The notes under the pieces: generated by a model
Database searches by the model: none
What the model was told of the DNA's origin: nothing
Seen by the model: only the letters and a program-made list of their open reading frames with translations
Shown here: piece by piece, positions 47,951 through 61,159 of the stretch
How the letters are laid out: each line of letters starts with the position of its first letter
Numbering within the stretch: position 1 is the stretch's first letter
Source: Straminergon stramineum
Taxonomy: Eukaryota > Streptophyta > Bryopsida > Hypnales > Calliergonaceae
Length of the DNA stretch: 64,000 bases
Reading direction: 5' to 3'
Assembly (NCBI GenBank): GCA_963920665.1
Contig: OY987270.1
Span: 21,478,019-21,542,018 of the forward strand
Program-made: the position numbers and the translations under genes

Positions 47951-48250
47951 AAGTAGGAGGGTTCATAAAGCGCCCATTTAAGAGCTGAAACCGAATTTGG
48001 GGAGGTGAAACTTCTTGAAATATTTTTCAGTAAATTTTTCTTGAAAGACAAATGTAATTGGCATCTAACCTATGTTGTCTCATATTTTTTGGAGCTTTGT
48101 GGAATTAGTTATAAATTTTTGAAGTTAAAATGGCATAAGGCTCTAAAATCGTCCACCTCCTCAAATGTACGCTAGTTGTACATCACTGATACATTAAAAA
48201 AGCAACATATACAAACATTGTACATTTGAGAAGGTGGGCTATTTTAGAGC
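47951..48250. mobile_element. 'GTAGGAGG' MITE copy
   Basis: It starts AAGTAGGAGGGTTCATAAAG and follows the reverse complement of 32223-32560 closely ('ggggaggtgaaacttcttga', 'cagtaaatttttc'). The internal hairpin pairs 'ggctctaaaatcgtccacct' with 'gggctattttagagc'. The outer right end is eroded. Confidence 0.65.
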
Positions 48251-49464
48251 TTGAGCACTTTAACCCTAAAATACCCAAGCCCCTTTCTCAACTTCTTGGA
48301 ATTCACTCTAAATTGAACAAAAAGTCAATATTTTGATAAGTTCTATCACTTTTTTTTGAGTTGTAAGTGTAGAAATTCAAATTAGACATGTCAGAGATCA
48401 CATGGGAAAAGAAAACACAACAATGTCACTTATGGATTAAAAGATTAGAATATTTGATCATGAAGGTGTGAAAATTGTGAAAGTGATTTGAAGTCTTTCA
48501 ATCATCTTTTTAGATGTCAAACCATCCTTAACTCCACAATGCATGGGTTGGGAGGATCCTTGGCCTTCAAGTGGTGAAGGGCTTTGCTATGTTCAATTCC
48601 TACTAAAGATATGATATTAATTAATACTTTCATTTTCAAATTGTTTTTCTATATTTTATAAAAAATTTGCAATTTTAGATGGTGCCAATTTTAATATGGA
48701 GGAAATTAGCCGGTGAGAAATTGAAATTGGAGGAAATAAACCGGTACTTTTTGTGATTCAAAGGATGTAACCGGTGCCCATTGAAAAAAAACCGGTTCAT
48801 TTTCGTGGAAGGAGGAAATCAGCTGGAGGACCTCGAAAAATTTCTTCACCATCTTCATTTTTCATCTTTCATCACCAATGCTTGATAAACGAGCTCCAAC
48901 CAATTTCTTGACAGCGCAAACAACAGCAGCGGACTATGAGGAGGATACAGTATCTCACTGAGACAGGGGAAAGGGGTAGTGCACAACTGAATTAATTTCC
49001 AGGTTGAATTCAAAAGACAAAAGGTTAAACACACAAACCAATAATCTCTTGGAAGAAAATCAACTAAAGATTCCTTGACACCCAAATCATCTCTTCGGCC
49101 TCTTTCAAAGAGTATGAAAACAATTCAACACTATGGAACAAGTTTTTTGACCACCAACTATAATTACCAATTCCAACTGTCTTACCTACAACACCTATGG
49201 ATAATGATACAAAACTTGACAGGTCCACTACTTAGTAATAAACCCCATTACTCCGCCTATGCCACAGACCAGCTTGTTGCTACCTACGTTATCAGAGTAC
49301 AGAATATTCTCTCATATTCGAAAATTCTAGCAACGCTCGTGTTGTACTTGATACATTTTCTCAAGCTTTGAGAACGTAGAATACAATCAGAATTTCTTGG
49401 AGTACGTTTAGATCATGAAAACCGCTGCAGCTGAATACAGAATACTCTTTCGCACTCAAAAAGC
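48251..49464. other. intergenic DNA and 3' flank of the START-domain gene
   Basis: No gene recognised. 'aaccggt' is repeated several times at 48709-48797 ('agccggtgag', 'aaccggtact', 'aaccggtgcc', 'aaccggttca'). The 3' untranslated region of the minus-strand gene falls at the right edge. Confidence 0.4.
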
Positions 49465-52400
49465 CTATTGTCTAGGGACTCTGTGAACTCGGGATCTCTT
49501 GAGGATACTGGAGGATCCTTCGGATCGCATGGCCCGGTTCACAAAAAAAGCTGTCGCAATCTTGGCTCCAAGTGATGCAGAGCCTTGGGATAGAAACACC
49601 GCACCTCCCACTAGCAACAGACCCCTCGCCAGCTTCTTCTGGGACGACAACCGAACTAGTTGCTTGCGTCCACTTCCCTTCTCCAAGCTCTCAGTGCTCA
49701 TTTCTTCAGTTGATTTTGGCTCTGGCCCATACTTTGCTTGCAGTGCTTCCGGTACCTGCCAATCAGCAGCTTCCGTTAAATTAACATGCAGCTAAATTGC
49801 AAATGTCTCTACCCCAGATAGAAAAGCATAAATTTGATGTCACTTTTCATATAAGCCTCATACAATCCAATATGTAATCCTCAGAAAATATCTTCAAAAC
49901 ATATCCTCACTGATATAAAATACCCTGATCTGAAACCTCACTGATTCGACATATTCAGAATGTCACTCATCTTATGATCATAAGTGACAATACTAAGAAA
50001 CACAAGAAATATAGTCTTCGGAATGATGGGCTCCAACATGCTTCACTAAGTAAAGGGTGCAGTTTGAAAACGACTGAATAATGTTATAAAAGTACAAACA
50101 GTAAATTCTTTGCGGAAGAACTCGAACAAAACCTCAATTGTAATCACAGAGAAGGTAGGCACCTTTTGAGCAAGGACAACAACACCCGCTGGGTCGATTC
50201 TCCGCTGAGAATATTGTAAAGCGTAGCGTCGCAGCTGAGTGTCCATCTTCATAATATAGCTCCAAATGCCTCGACGGAAAGCTACCTTTGCCATTTCTCG
50301 TTGCACGCCTCCATCTTCTTGGTGGATCATTTTGACTTCACATGCTTCTCTTCCAGGAACTGGATCAAGACAAGCACAAAAAAAATGAATAATCAGTACA
50401 GGTAGCAAAAAGACCTTAAAGTTGCACGTGAATCAGAAATAAAGATGTCAAACCTTCGACAATATTTCTGAGGAGTAATAACATGGCAAATTTGAGAGCA
50501 ATGTCAACCAAGAGGCTAGAGCAAAGTCAAACCAAATCGTAGCACATTAATAAAATAAAAGCTGTGAATTGGCTTGAGGAGCTCTTCGGTGTTCAATTTC
50601 AGATCAGCTTTGCAAAACAACGTTAAGATTAAGAGAATGCTCAACAACAGTGTTCTGAAAGTTGCTCCAACGGTTCTGAACATTTTAAAGGAAAAAGAGT
50701 AGATAAAATGAACAAACCTTTCTGGATACGCCATCCTGAGTTGTAAATCTCCACGCGCTTGTACTTCGACTGTCTTGGTGCATCGTCATGCTCACATGCC
50801 TGTTCAAATGCCCGTGAAAGAGAATTCAGCACCAATATCATAAATGCTCGCAGTTTGTTCAATAGTGCCATTCCTTTAGACTGATTTTAGGATTATTGCA
50901 AGGGTACACACAAATATCTCCCACTTGTGCTTCCTCCATAAACCCAGAGCCGAAGTAAGGCAGAGGATACTCAAAACTGTAAGGGCCTGATCCTGTCTCC
51001 TATGTTGACCCCTATTACCAACAGCAACTCCTCTATTCATACATTTGGTTGGCCTTCAATTAGCAATTTGATTGTAAGAATGACTTGCATAAATGTCAGG
51101 CCACTAATCTTTGAATGGAAATAGAGTTGTCTACTATACCTTTGATAGTAGTCTACAACCTCAGGCTTTCAATGATTACATAAGAAATTCGTAAATAGTG
51201 ATTAAATTTTCATTCAAGAGAGTTTGGCTATTGTGCCCAACGAGAACTCTCCAATGAACCCTACAGGAATCCCCCACTGAAAGCATACTCCGACATATTG
51301 GTTTAAGTGCTTTAAGCGACGCAAACAATGTCCTCTTCCTTACCTTGATCACACAGTAATACGATTGATCCTCACCCTCCCACAAGCGCCAGGCGAGAAT
51401 GTATTCCCGGGCAGTCATGAGAGGGAACTTCTTCACCATCGCCCCCACCTCTGTTCCTAAGTTCGGACAAACCTCCAGCTGCCTGTGCTGCACTAGAGTT
51501 TTATCCCATCCTGCCCGAAACTCACTGTCCATGTAGTAGTCACGCACTAGCTGTGTTGTGCAGTTCTCGAACACTGTAGTGCTGAGATACTCTGTCGCAC
51601 CTCCATCCTGCAGGCCATGGCTTACCGTGAGCTACACCCAATTCCTAAATTACATAACCTCCGCATGATACATGGAAATAATGCTGTCTAAAAGTTCTAA
51701 AAGCAATCTAATTTTACTGAATCCTGATTTGGCATCTACTGACATATCTGCAAACCTCAATCAAGAGATTTCCGTATCTAATGTGCAGGGGGGGAAAGAA
51801 ATAACCCCCCTAAAGGACCAAGGAGCCTGTTTTGGGTGTATGTGTTTTACTTGAAAACACCCAAAGTGTCAGAGGTTCATTGCAAAATGAAACAGCAAGA
51901 CATAGTTTGGAAAAGAGTATGAAATTGTATAGGTTTGAATCGTTCAGTAATCGTTGAGGTATTCCAAATAAAGTGTATAAGTGAAAAAATTCAGTATCTC
52001 AATAGAATGCAAACCTTTGGATCTCGTCGTTTAGCATTGTAGACCACAGAGTCTGATTGCTTGTCAATTACATTCTCCCACTGCCCATCAACACCACTGT
52101 CATCCTGACTCAAAACTGCCAACACCTGCTCCAAGTCTTCCTCAGTTACGCGGACAGCAGCGGATACTGCAGATCCGGTTTTGGCAGCGCTGCAGTCATC
52201 AAAAATCTCTGTCAATACCACATTTGCTACTGAAAGATGAGGTTACAGATTCGCTGATCTCTACTAAATGAGTTATGTTCCTCTCGATCAAAGATGTGAA
52301 CCAATGCCCCACTTTACGTCGCAGAGGCCGAGCCAACAAAACTTGAACCAACATCATGTGCAACTTGGGTTGAAATAACAAGCTTTCAAGTAAACCATTG

Positions 52401-53291
52401 CCTATATGACACAATACGATGCATTTTAGATGAAAAATGTTCAATCCACCTCAAAGATATAGCTTGAAAACCTGTTATCTCAAAATCTCTTTAGCATGCC
52501 ACATACAAGCCATACAAGCACCACCCCTTCATATTTATTTATTGGACTGGTGTAAAGTTGACATTGAACAAAGCAAAATAAAAAATGATTTTTGCACCAG
52601 TTAAGGTGTAGAATTTCCTGTTCTCTCAAGCTTGTTGGATTCACGTGTGCAATATAAAGTGGGTCTCAAGGTACTAAACCCTTATAGACCTGATTCCATC
52701 TCCTATATTGACCCGTGTTAACAATAGTAACTCATCCATTCATACACTTGGCTGTCCTTATTACTAAGTGGTGTGAGCATGACTTCATTAAAATGTCTAT
52801 GGCCACAGGTTATCAGCTATCACTTCCAGTAGTCTCCAACCTCCCACTTTAAAATAGCATAAGAAACTCATACATACTGATAAAAAAAATTGGTCTTTAC
52901 AGATTGGATTCGCACACAAAGATCACTCCAAACCTCTAAAGATCTCTCAAGAATCACACTCCTAAACACGTTAAACTCTTCAACTGACGCAATTAGTATC
53001 CTCAAACCATATAAAAAAAAAAAAAAAGGTTTAAAATGGCCAGCAAGCACTTTACATTGAGGAAGAGACTTCCTGAAGCTTCCCAGCCTTCCTGCTCGAT
53101 CGCCGCCATATGAAAACAATTGTATGCGTCAAGGAGAAAACGCAGATGAATGCAAATGCTACCCACGTCGTCCACACAGTTGTCCAACTCATTCTCGTCC
53201 AATCCTCGCGACTGGATATATTCAATCCACACGACACTAAATCTCGCTCGTCCACAACATAGTACTTACTCAATCCCAAAAGCTCCGCCAT
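49465..53291 (-). CDS. START-domain lipid-transfer protein with N- and C-terminal membrane segments
   Basis: Supported exons (high to low): 53056-53291, 52015-52229, 51344-51607, 50718-50799, 50163-50359, 49465-49755. The first ends in phase 2 and the next starts in phase 1, so an extra exon is needed; 52318-52382 (65 bases) fits frame and splice sites but is tentative. The product is about 450 aa. Exon 1 starts at ATG 53291 and has a membrane span (TWVAFAFICVFSLTHTIVFI). The START domain covers roughly residues 130-370, with QWENVIDKQSDSVVYNAKRR, KDGGATEYLSTTVFENCT, RAGWDKTLVQH, KKFPLMTAREYILAWRLWEG and NSGWRIQKVPGREACEVKM blocks. A hydrophobic stretch (LLLVGGAVFLSQ) lies near the C-terminus. 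Arabidopsis relatives are the At4g14500/At3g23080 group of the polyketide cyclase/lipid transport superfamily. It probably binds or moves a lipid at a membrane; the ligand is unknown. Confidence 0.88.
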
Positions 53292-54545
53292 GGTTGTCCC
53301 TAAACTTGGTGACACTGTCACTGTTGGTGCTCAATTTCACTGTCACTATTGTCCATTCTTCAAAAGGGGTTCCCTCTTCCAACCATGGGAATCATCGTGC
53401 ACCACTCTGTCCTCAACACCTGCTGCAAGAAAGCGCCTGGGACTCATACACCGATAGGCAATCTTTCTATAGGCACTCTTTACAATATGCACTGGAAAGT
53501 TTCTGTGAGCTCACAACGAAGCATCTGGAAGAGTCGATTGCGCACGTCTGCAAACCCCAAAAGATTCAGCTACGTTCCTTTGCACCTGAGCCCCAAGAAC
53601 TTCTTTCAGGAGATTGGTAACCAAATAATTGCAATCAAACGAAAGATCGCCAAAAAACTTGAGCGAGAAATAGAGCTACCCATCAATTCATAGTAATCCA
53701 GAGATTTGACTCAACCCCTCCTTTTGACCAACACAGAGTCAGCAACCCCATTTTGCCCTACTTCAAGAAGCACTAATCTTTAACAAGAATGCCCAAATGG
53801 CCAAATCCCGAATTCGAAACCCCCAAAACTTCAGCAAAGAGAGTGCGCAATCTCATAACGAAAGCCCTTCCCAACATCGAACGACACGGTGATCCACAAG
53901 GCGATTGGATTTCATCCAATCTTCGATCTACGAAACTCCAAACACAGTCGCACAATCCCACACACAACAGGACACAGTTCCGGCACCGCCTCTGTCTCCG
54001 CGACCCAAACAAACCCAATCGACACGAATCACTTCCAAGTCATCCCTTCCCTTCCAGAGCAGTTTCACTCTTGCACTGACACGAAAGAAACCCTCAACAG
54101 AGCAAAGAAAGAACGAGTTCAGAAACCCACCAGGAAACTGAATCACGCTCGGCTTGTGAAGGCGAAAGCCACGATTGTCGTAAGGGCTGCAAGTCTGTAA
54201 CAAATCTGTAATAAGCCAAGGAAGAGAAGTGCAAGGTGTGGGCAAGTTGAAAGAGGAGGCACAGGGAGTGAATCTAAAGCTGGTCGTCCGTGGAAGTGGG
54301 AGCTGGACACTTGGGATTCTTGGGATACTCGAGATTCTTGCGACACTTACGACACTTGCGGGACTTGCGGGACTTGGAATTCTTGGGGAAGTTGGGATTC
54401 TTGGGTTGTGGCCAGGAGAGTGGACAGGAAACTCCTGGAAGGGAAGCCTTGGTGCGTCTTTGTGGCTTTGACAGCTTGAGGGCCTCGGGGAATGGGAACC
54501 CTCGGAGATCGGAAAACCAGACGCGATTGGACCATCACTGAGTGT
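53292..54545 (-). promoter_or_regulatory. 5' leader and promoter region of the START-domain gene
   Basis: This is more G/C-rich than the surrounding DNA. Many overlapping frames on both strands (for example 53150-53620 +, 53789-54079 +, 53928-54245 -) come from composition; none has a domain. A short tandem motif ('gcgggacttgcgggacttgg', 'gggattcttgggatactcg') lies at 54308-54415. Confidence 0.4.
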
Positions 54546-57500
54546 ACATCTCCAGAATCAATATGTACCTATGTGGAAGAAACAATTTCAGAATCTCTCT
54601 ACCTTTTTTTATCTTTCATAACTTTTTGATCCTTGCATATGGTATCCTGATGTTGTGTTCTTTGTGTATGTTGGAACCTCCTTGCACTTGCCAACAAGAA
54701 AACATGAAAATTTGACCAGTCTAACAATAATAACTAAGTACGATAGCAAAACGTATTGTTTTAGGGAGGTGCCCATCTTAATAGGGGGGCTAGTTGGAAA
54801 GAATGAGTGGTGGTAGGCTTCTATGAAGCTAATATATGAGGACAAGTTGCTAGGGTTGAAGAAGAGTCAATAAGGTTTCTATTTTTTTTTCCTTTGTGAT
54901 AGCATGATAGAGACCCAAATCTTGAAAAAAAATCCCCTTAATATATGACATTCATAAGACTTTCGGTGAATGAACTTCAATAAGGTAACTACACCAAAAG
55001 GCGTTTGAATAAGCAATTCAATATGGTTCCTATGAAGGTGGGAGGTCCATGAACCGTTCTTTTAAGCCTACCTACCTCATCAATGATAGTAATACAAATT
55101 TCAAAGAACATATTATTCATTCCTAGATAGGGGAATCCGATCAGCAGTGTATGGACCTCATACCTTATATTATATTGAAGAAAGATTTTGTGGGGTCTCG
55201 TTGGTAGTCAAAGGGGATTCAAGATTCTCCTAATATTCATGTTACGGGCACCATATGAATAACCAATGACTTTTCAAAGTGTTGCAAAATAGGTGTTTAT
55301 AAAACCAACTCTAGATTCTTATGAATAGTGGGAATCAATTGTTGGCAAGAATTTGTAGGGGGTGGTTATAAAAAGGGTTGGAATTAGGTGTTGTTATTTT
55401 ATCATATTTGAAATGTGACTTTCATATGAATATCACAGGGCTTTCAATTTCAATAACTTTTTAATAGTTATAACTTTTTAATATTTTTAATTTTAAAAAA
55501 ACTTTTAGAATCTTTTTTATTTTTTTATTTTTCAAAAATTCAAAAAACCCATAAAATCTTAAAATCATAATTTCTTAAAAATTATTGAAATTATATGAAG
55601 TTCATATGAAAGGTGCATTTAATGCAATATTGCAATGATAGTCATATTAATGTCATAGGACAAGACAAAAGGGGCTTCATTGAGATGTCTCAAATGCAAT
55701 CAAGTCAAACAAATCATCCAATTTTGTCCTTGACTATCTACTATTTATAGACATACATACATAATATTACATAAAAGAAATAAATATCATTCAAATTGGT
55801 AAACTATACATTTTGTAAAGATGTTCTTGGCAACTTTATCCATTAATTTTTTTTTCTAATGAATATGTAGACAACAACAATGATTGGATTATTTTCTCGA
55901 GGTAAGGTGGGAGGTACTAAAGAGTGCACGCTCTAAAATTGTTTCCTAGCAATAAGGTACATATTGCATTATAGATTAGGTTGCAATGGAGCAAAATTGG
56001 GTATATATTGAAGTGTAGGTCACAATAGTGGTTGGGGTCAATTTGGGATTTATCTAGCTTATATTTGGACCTTATATGACAACTTAAAGTTACTCGATGC
56101 ATTGCAAATTTTCAAGAGCAATGCATAGGAGATGAAGAATTCTTTAAGACAATGAAAGGAATGGAAGTATTTGATTCTTTAAGAGTGTATGTTTAAGGGC
56201 GATCTAGTGACATGTTTATGTTAAGCTTTCAATTAAATTCAATTAAAAAATTCACTAAACATTATCCAAGTGTTGGAAAATTACGAAAAAACTTGGATTG
56301 GATTTCTCTTGAAGTCCTAGTAATCTCATTGAAAAAAATTGACTATTGGAGATTGTAGGACCAGAAAGATGGCACTTTTGAATTTTTTTTCAAAATTAAC
56401 TCTATTTTGGGCTTCAATTGGAGACATAGTACGTACTTAACTCTTCAAGAACTCGAAGATAGTCCAAATTTCTAGAATTGTGAAGATGTATAATTAAATA
56501 ATGATTCTCAAATAATAGTTGTAAAATATGATCCATACATCATATCCAAAAATTCAGATCCTTTAGTTTACAAAAGAATATTTCTCAATAAAATTTGAAG
56601 CTAAAACAAAAATTTCCTTCTACAATCAATTGTAGATTGATCATTCATGATTTTCACAAGGAATACAAAATGTAGGTTCAAAATGTTAGATTCAAATCAC
56701 AATGATTTTTGATGATTTTTATTTTACATTAATATTCTAGGCGTTTTTGGTAGGGTCATTTTTTAATTTTTTAACTAAAAAATTACTTCTTAAGGCCAGA
56801 CCTACTAGTATCCTTTGAATCATAGAATATTTCCATAACAAAGTCTTCATAATCTATCCCTTGCAAATGCTAAAGGACTAACAAAAGAATCTTCAAAACA
56901 TTATCTATGGATGAGAAAACAAATTTTGTGTGCTTGGGATGTGTTTGCATTCATCCATTGTTCAAAATTTGAATGCCCACTCCGTGATCCCTCAAGGCGT
57001 AATAACTTTTCGACAATGGAGCTTTTCAATGACTTGTCCCACTTGGATATTTTTTTGCTCATGGATGTGCTTGAAATTTTTAATTTTAAATATAAAAAAA
57101 TAAAGACTACTTTGTCTAGTATACACAGAATTAATTGTGAGAAATATTGATCTTTAGATTTTTAGATTATAAATTTTTTGGATTATCAACTTTATAGGCC
57201 AAAAACGCAGCTTGGGGGGAAGTTAAATTGTAAAAAGATGAATAATGATGTTTTACCTCCACCCCTGTAAAAAATTATATTTTAATCGCAGGCAAATTTA
57301 TTATTTTTTAATTAATGAAATTGTAAATAATAAAATCTCTTAATAAAATCTCTCAACTTTGTACACATTTTCAAACTAAAGGCTGGTGTAGAAAGCCAAA
57401 ATTGACCAAATTAGATCCTAGAAAATTCTGAAAAATTTACATATGTGTTCGTTTTTATAAATTTCACAATTAATATTACTAGCATATTGTTTGAAACATC

Positions 57501-58238
57501 TTAAAAAAAAATTGGAATCATTCTAATTATTTTTTACTCCTAATTATACCAAATTAACCTTGCATTTTTATAATTTTATTCAAAATCAATTTTAAAAAAA
57601 TTCTAGATCTAGTTTGTTTATATAGAGTAATGATTAGAAATTTCTAAAAAATATTTTTCCATCCCTACTATTCCTTCTATTAGAAAAGATTATGTTGTCT
57701 TCCTTTTTCTATTAGGCTAGATTTCCTAAATAAACTTTTAAATACTTCTCACATTGAAAGTTTGAAAATAAAAAAATGTAACATGTGTGTCAACCTGTTA
57801 TTTTACAAGATCCTACTTTACAAAATATTGAGATTTGTTTCACCCTACCCAAAATTTGCCATAGAAAATTTGAAGAGTACACATTGTGTCCACTTAGTCT
57901 TCAAGGGGTTAAGAGATTAAGATTAGAAGAATCTCTCTATACATATAAGTTTGTGCACAAGATTGCTACCTTTGGTGTGAAACTTTCAATATAGGACAAT
58001 ATCCCTTGTTGATGAAAATTGCATAGAAAAATGTGTCAACAAGGAGGGTTGTATTCCTTGGTATAAATTGCCTGATAGAAAATGTGGGAATTTTGGATTA
58101 TCCAAAAATTTGGATGAAATTCGATTACATAGGTGGACTTGCATAATGTTTTTATTACACATTATAACCTACCCAAAAAATGAATGGGAAATTTTTGGGC
58201 GTAAATTTACATCATGAATAATGATACCTCATTTGATT
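54546..58238. other. A/T-rich intergenic DNA
   Basis: No gene recognised. Low-complexity A/T runs lie at 55440-55600. Two direct 'aaggtgggaggt' motifs at about 55039 and 55907 resemble GTAGGAGG MITE ends but are not inverted. A 79-residue frame at 56911-57150 (+) has no domain. Confidence 0.4.
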
Positions 58239-59159
58239 TTAACCCTTGTAGTCCCAAGGCCTTTTTTCCATCGAAAACCACTCAAAACTGCCATTTCTAT
58301 TGCAAAGAGCAAAAAAATTTAAAAATTGTTTTCTTTTGCATGTTTAATCATATAGGCTTACACTAGACTAGTACGGAGTATAAGAATATGTGGATCAAAT
58401 TTCAAAAATTTCAATTGCATAGATTGTGAGATATTTGCATTTAAAGTGAAGAAAACAAGTTTTTTTACACCTTGCACCACTAGACTTTTAGGCTTGAAAT
58501 CTTCTTAACTTTCAATTTTTGCACTACTGATTTTGATTTTATAATTTTTTATGTTGAAGAAATTAGTTGAAGATCTAGGGAAAGAATTCAACAAAAAATC
58601 ATTTAACTTTCACTCATTACAAAATTGTTATGTAGAAGTAGGTTCAAGATTGAAGAGAAAACTAAAACATTAATAGCTCTAAGATGGAATTGAAACACAA
58701 TAATCCCAATGGTGAGATTTTCCTAACAAGCAAACTTAACACTTTCTAACCATTTTTTTTAAATTGTACGAATTGTGTTCGAAAATGAATTCTATAAGTA
58801 TTCTTTTTTAAAAGATGCTTAGATTACCCAAAAAACAAGATTGTCCATAACTTTCTCATCACTAGTCCAATTAGAATGATTCAAAGCTTCATATGTAGAC
58901 CAATAAAAAATCTTTGAAAAAAAAAATTTCAATTTTCTGTGATTTTTTGGGGCTGTCCCTTGAGCTACTTTTTTGACTTAGGGTTGCATAACTTTTGCTC
59001 CTAGGCACCGATTGAAATAAAAATCATATTCCCCAAAAGCTAATTTGATTTTCCATCTTCAAAAAATGTTTTTAAAAATCATGTCAAAAATTGAAATCAC
59101 ACAAGCCTACCTTAAATCCCAAGAGTACCTCATAGGGACTTGAGGACTTGAGGGGTTAA
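58239..59159 (-). mobile_element. TTAA-family element, complete unit
   Basis: TTAA (58239-58242) followed by CCCTTGTAGTCCCAAGG opens the unit, and CTTGAGGGG then TTAA (59156-59159) closes it; 921 bases. The interior ('aaaaccactcaaaactgcca', 'attcaaagcttcatatgtag') corresponds to 16142-17405 and, reversed, to 8844-9779. No coding capacity. Confidence 0.7.
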
Positions 59160-59160
59160 C

Positions 59161-59366
59161 ATTAGGGGTTGTCACACCTTCTTCACTCCCCATTCTCAAT
59201 CTTAAGAGAATGAGGGCACAAGGCACTCTCTCCTTGAATTGTAGAGTGCTCATTCTCTAAAGATTGAGAAGTTTTTTTCTTCTCCTATAATAGACATGAA
59301 GATTGGGTGTGAAAAAAATTTGTGTGAGAAGTGTCTTTCTCAGTCAAGGTGGGACAACCCCTATTA
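59161..59366. mobile_element. about 206-bp MITE with AGGGGTTGTC ends
   Basis: The left end ATTAGGGGTTGTCACACCTT and the reverse complement of the right end (AATAGGGGTTGTCCCACCTT) agree at 18 of 20 bases. It lies immediately after the TTAA-family unit. The ends resemble those at 61160-61573. Confidence 0.65.
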
Positions 59367-61159
59367 TCAATTTGTAACAAGTTTTGGACTGCCCATTAAA
59401 TATTTATATGTTCCACCATTTGAAAAAGCACTTTGATGATGACTTGTGAATGAGAGGAAAGATGGAGAGCAAAATCTGTCACAGGAAAATCAAAGGCACC
59501 TCTCTCTGTCTCTCTCTCTCAAATTTGTACAATACTGTAAAAGGAGATCAACCATTTCTGATCAGCCTCCCATTCTTGTAGTTTAGGCTTCTCCATTTGT
59601 GATTAGATGAAGTGTAGGTGACAGCTCATGCACTGCAAGACCCCAGGGGACAACAAAAATGTCCAGATGGTGTACATTGAAAGCTTACAATGATCACACC
59701 ATGTACATTGAAAGCCTTACATCAATTTTGGAACCATCCTATGGTTGCAAAAAGGTTTATCTACATATCAAGAATGGGACAAATAGACTCTTCACAAAAA
59801 AAATTCATGATAATTTTGCTTTTAAGGGAAAAAATTTAGGAAATTATGAAATCCTCTTAAGGTAGCCAACCCATTTTTGATCAACCCCCCTCCCCCCCTT
59901 TCCAATATGTAGGATTGTAGGTTGCTTTCTTTCCGTGAAGTAATGGCATAGTTCCTAGAGTAATTGTGTCACATCATGATTGGTTGCAAGGCTCTCAATA
60001 TTGCAACCGGACCTTAGTCGATTTTGCAATTAGCTTATGGTCACAAATAAAAAGTTCTATACCACCATTAGAGGTCAAAGAAAATCTTCCACTAAAATAT
60101 TCATAATAATTCTATTTTGTGTAATAAAATTCTAGAAAAATATGCAATCCTTCTAAACTCTATTTTTGCACATGGGAAATTTTTTGCATTCAAGAAACCT
60201 TTGCTCCAAATATGCATAATTGCTTAAGTGGTTGGAAATGCGTTGGCTACCTTAAATCTATTTCTCTACGTAGGGAAATATTTTTTCCTGAACTTTTCCC
60301 ATGCCGTATATTGCTTAAGTGATCAGAAATGGGTGATCATCCTGACACTCCCCCAAAACGCTCCCCAAGAGCCACATTCAACGGTGGGTGTTGGGCTTGA
60401 CCTCATGGTGTGCCATAAGTTAAGCCCATAACTTAATCCCAAGGTGCACACGCCTTGTGGCCCTCAAGGTGTCAGTGCCACAAAACGCCACATGGGTCCC
60501 AACATATCATCCAAAATCCAGTACATTATATTTTTCATTATTTTACTAACTTATTATTATAACAAATTGACAAGTTGCCAACAAATAAAAATAAAAATAG
60601 CCCAACTGACTGGGTACCATATCCACTCAGCAGAAAGTTGTCAAAAAAGGTTACCTAATATACCTGTTTTCAACAGGAAGACTACCAGATTGGACAAGTG
60701 AAAGGCGTCCTTGCATATCCACATATTGTTGTCGTGTCCTGTACTTCAGTTAAGCTCCTTATAGGCAGTCCTGCACAGTCATAAGTTAGTCATTCTTTAC
60801 CAATGACAGATGCTGGGTTGTTTTTTTGCATCCTTGAAAAGGAGACCCTTATAGTGAACAAAACCCGTCTTCTACGGCTCCTCAGCCAACCCAAAGCCTT
60901 GAATAAACTACAAAGTCTCTCCCGGGCATCTAGCAAAGTGGAATACTGGCTTCCCAGCACTGGGAGGATCATTGCCTGGTTATACAATGTTACCAATGTT
61001 ATAAACTTACAATGTTGGGTGCCTGGATGGGGGGCTAGAAGGAGTCCGAATAACTTAGTCCAAGTGCTCGAAGTAGTTACTATCAGCACCACCTTCGTGG
61101 GGTGTTCCAAAACTGGAGCAACTGGAGCAATGGAATTAAAATAATGTGGCGACAATAGG
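59367..61159. other. intergenic DNA, no gene supported
   Basis: A CT microsatellite lies at 59502-59520. A more G/C-rich part (60340-61150) holds overlapping frames on both strands (60803-61144 + and 60790-61155 -) without a recognisable domain; it may be a decayed retroelement. Confidence 0.35.

Noticed and set aside
53789..54541. Overlapping frames of 80-105 residues on both strands.
   Set aside because: They overlap each other in several frames in a G/C-richer promoter or leader region and contain a short tandem repeat; no domain is seen.
60790..61155. Antisense pair of frames (121 and 113 residues).
   Set aside because: Mutually overlapping open frames without recognisable domains; likely chance or a decayed element.
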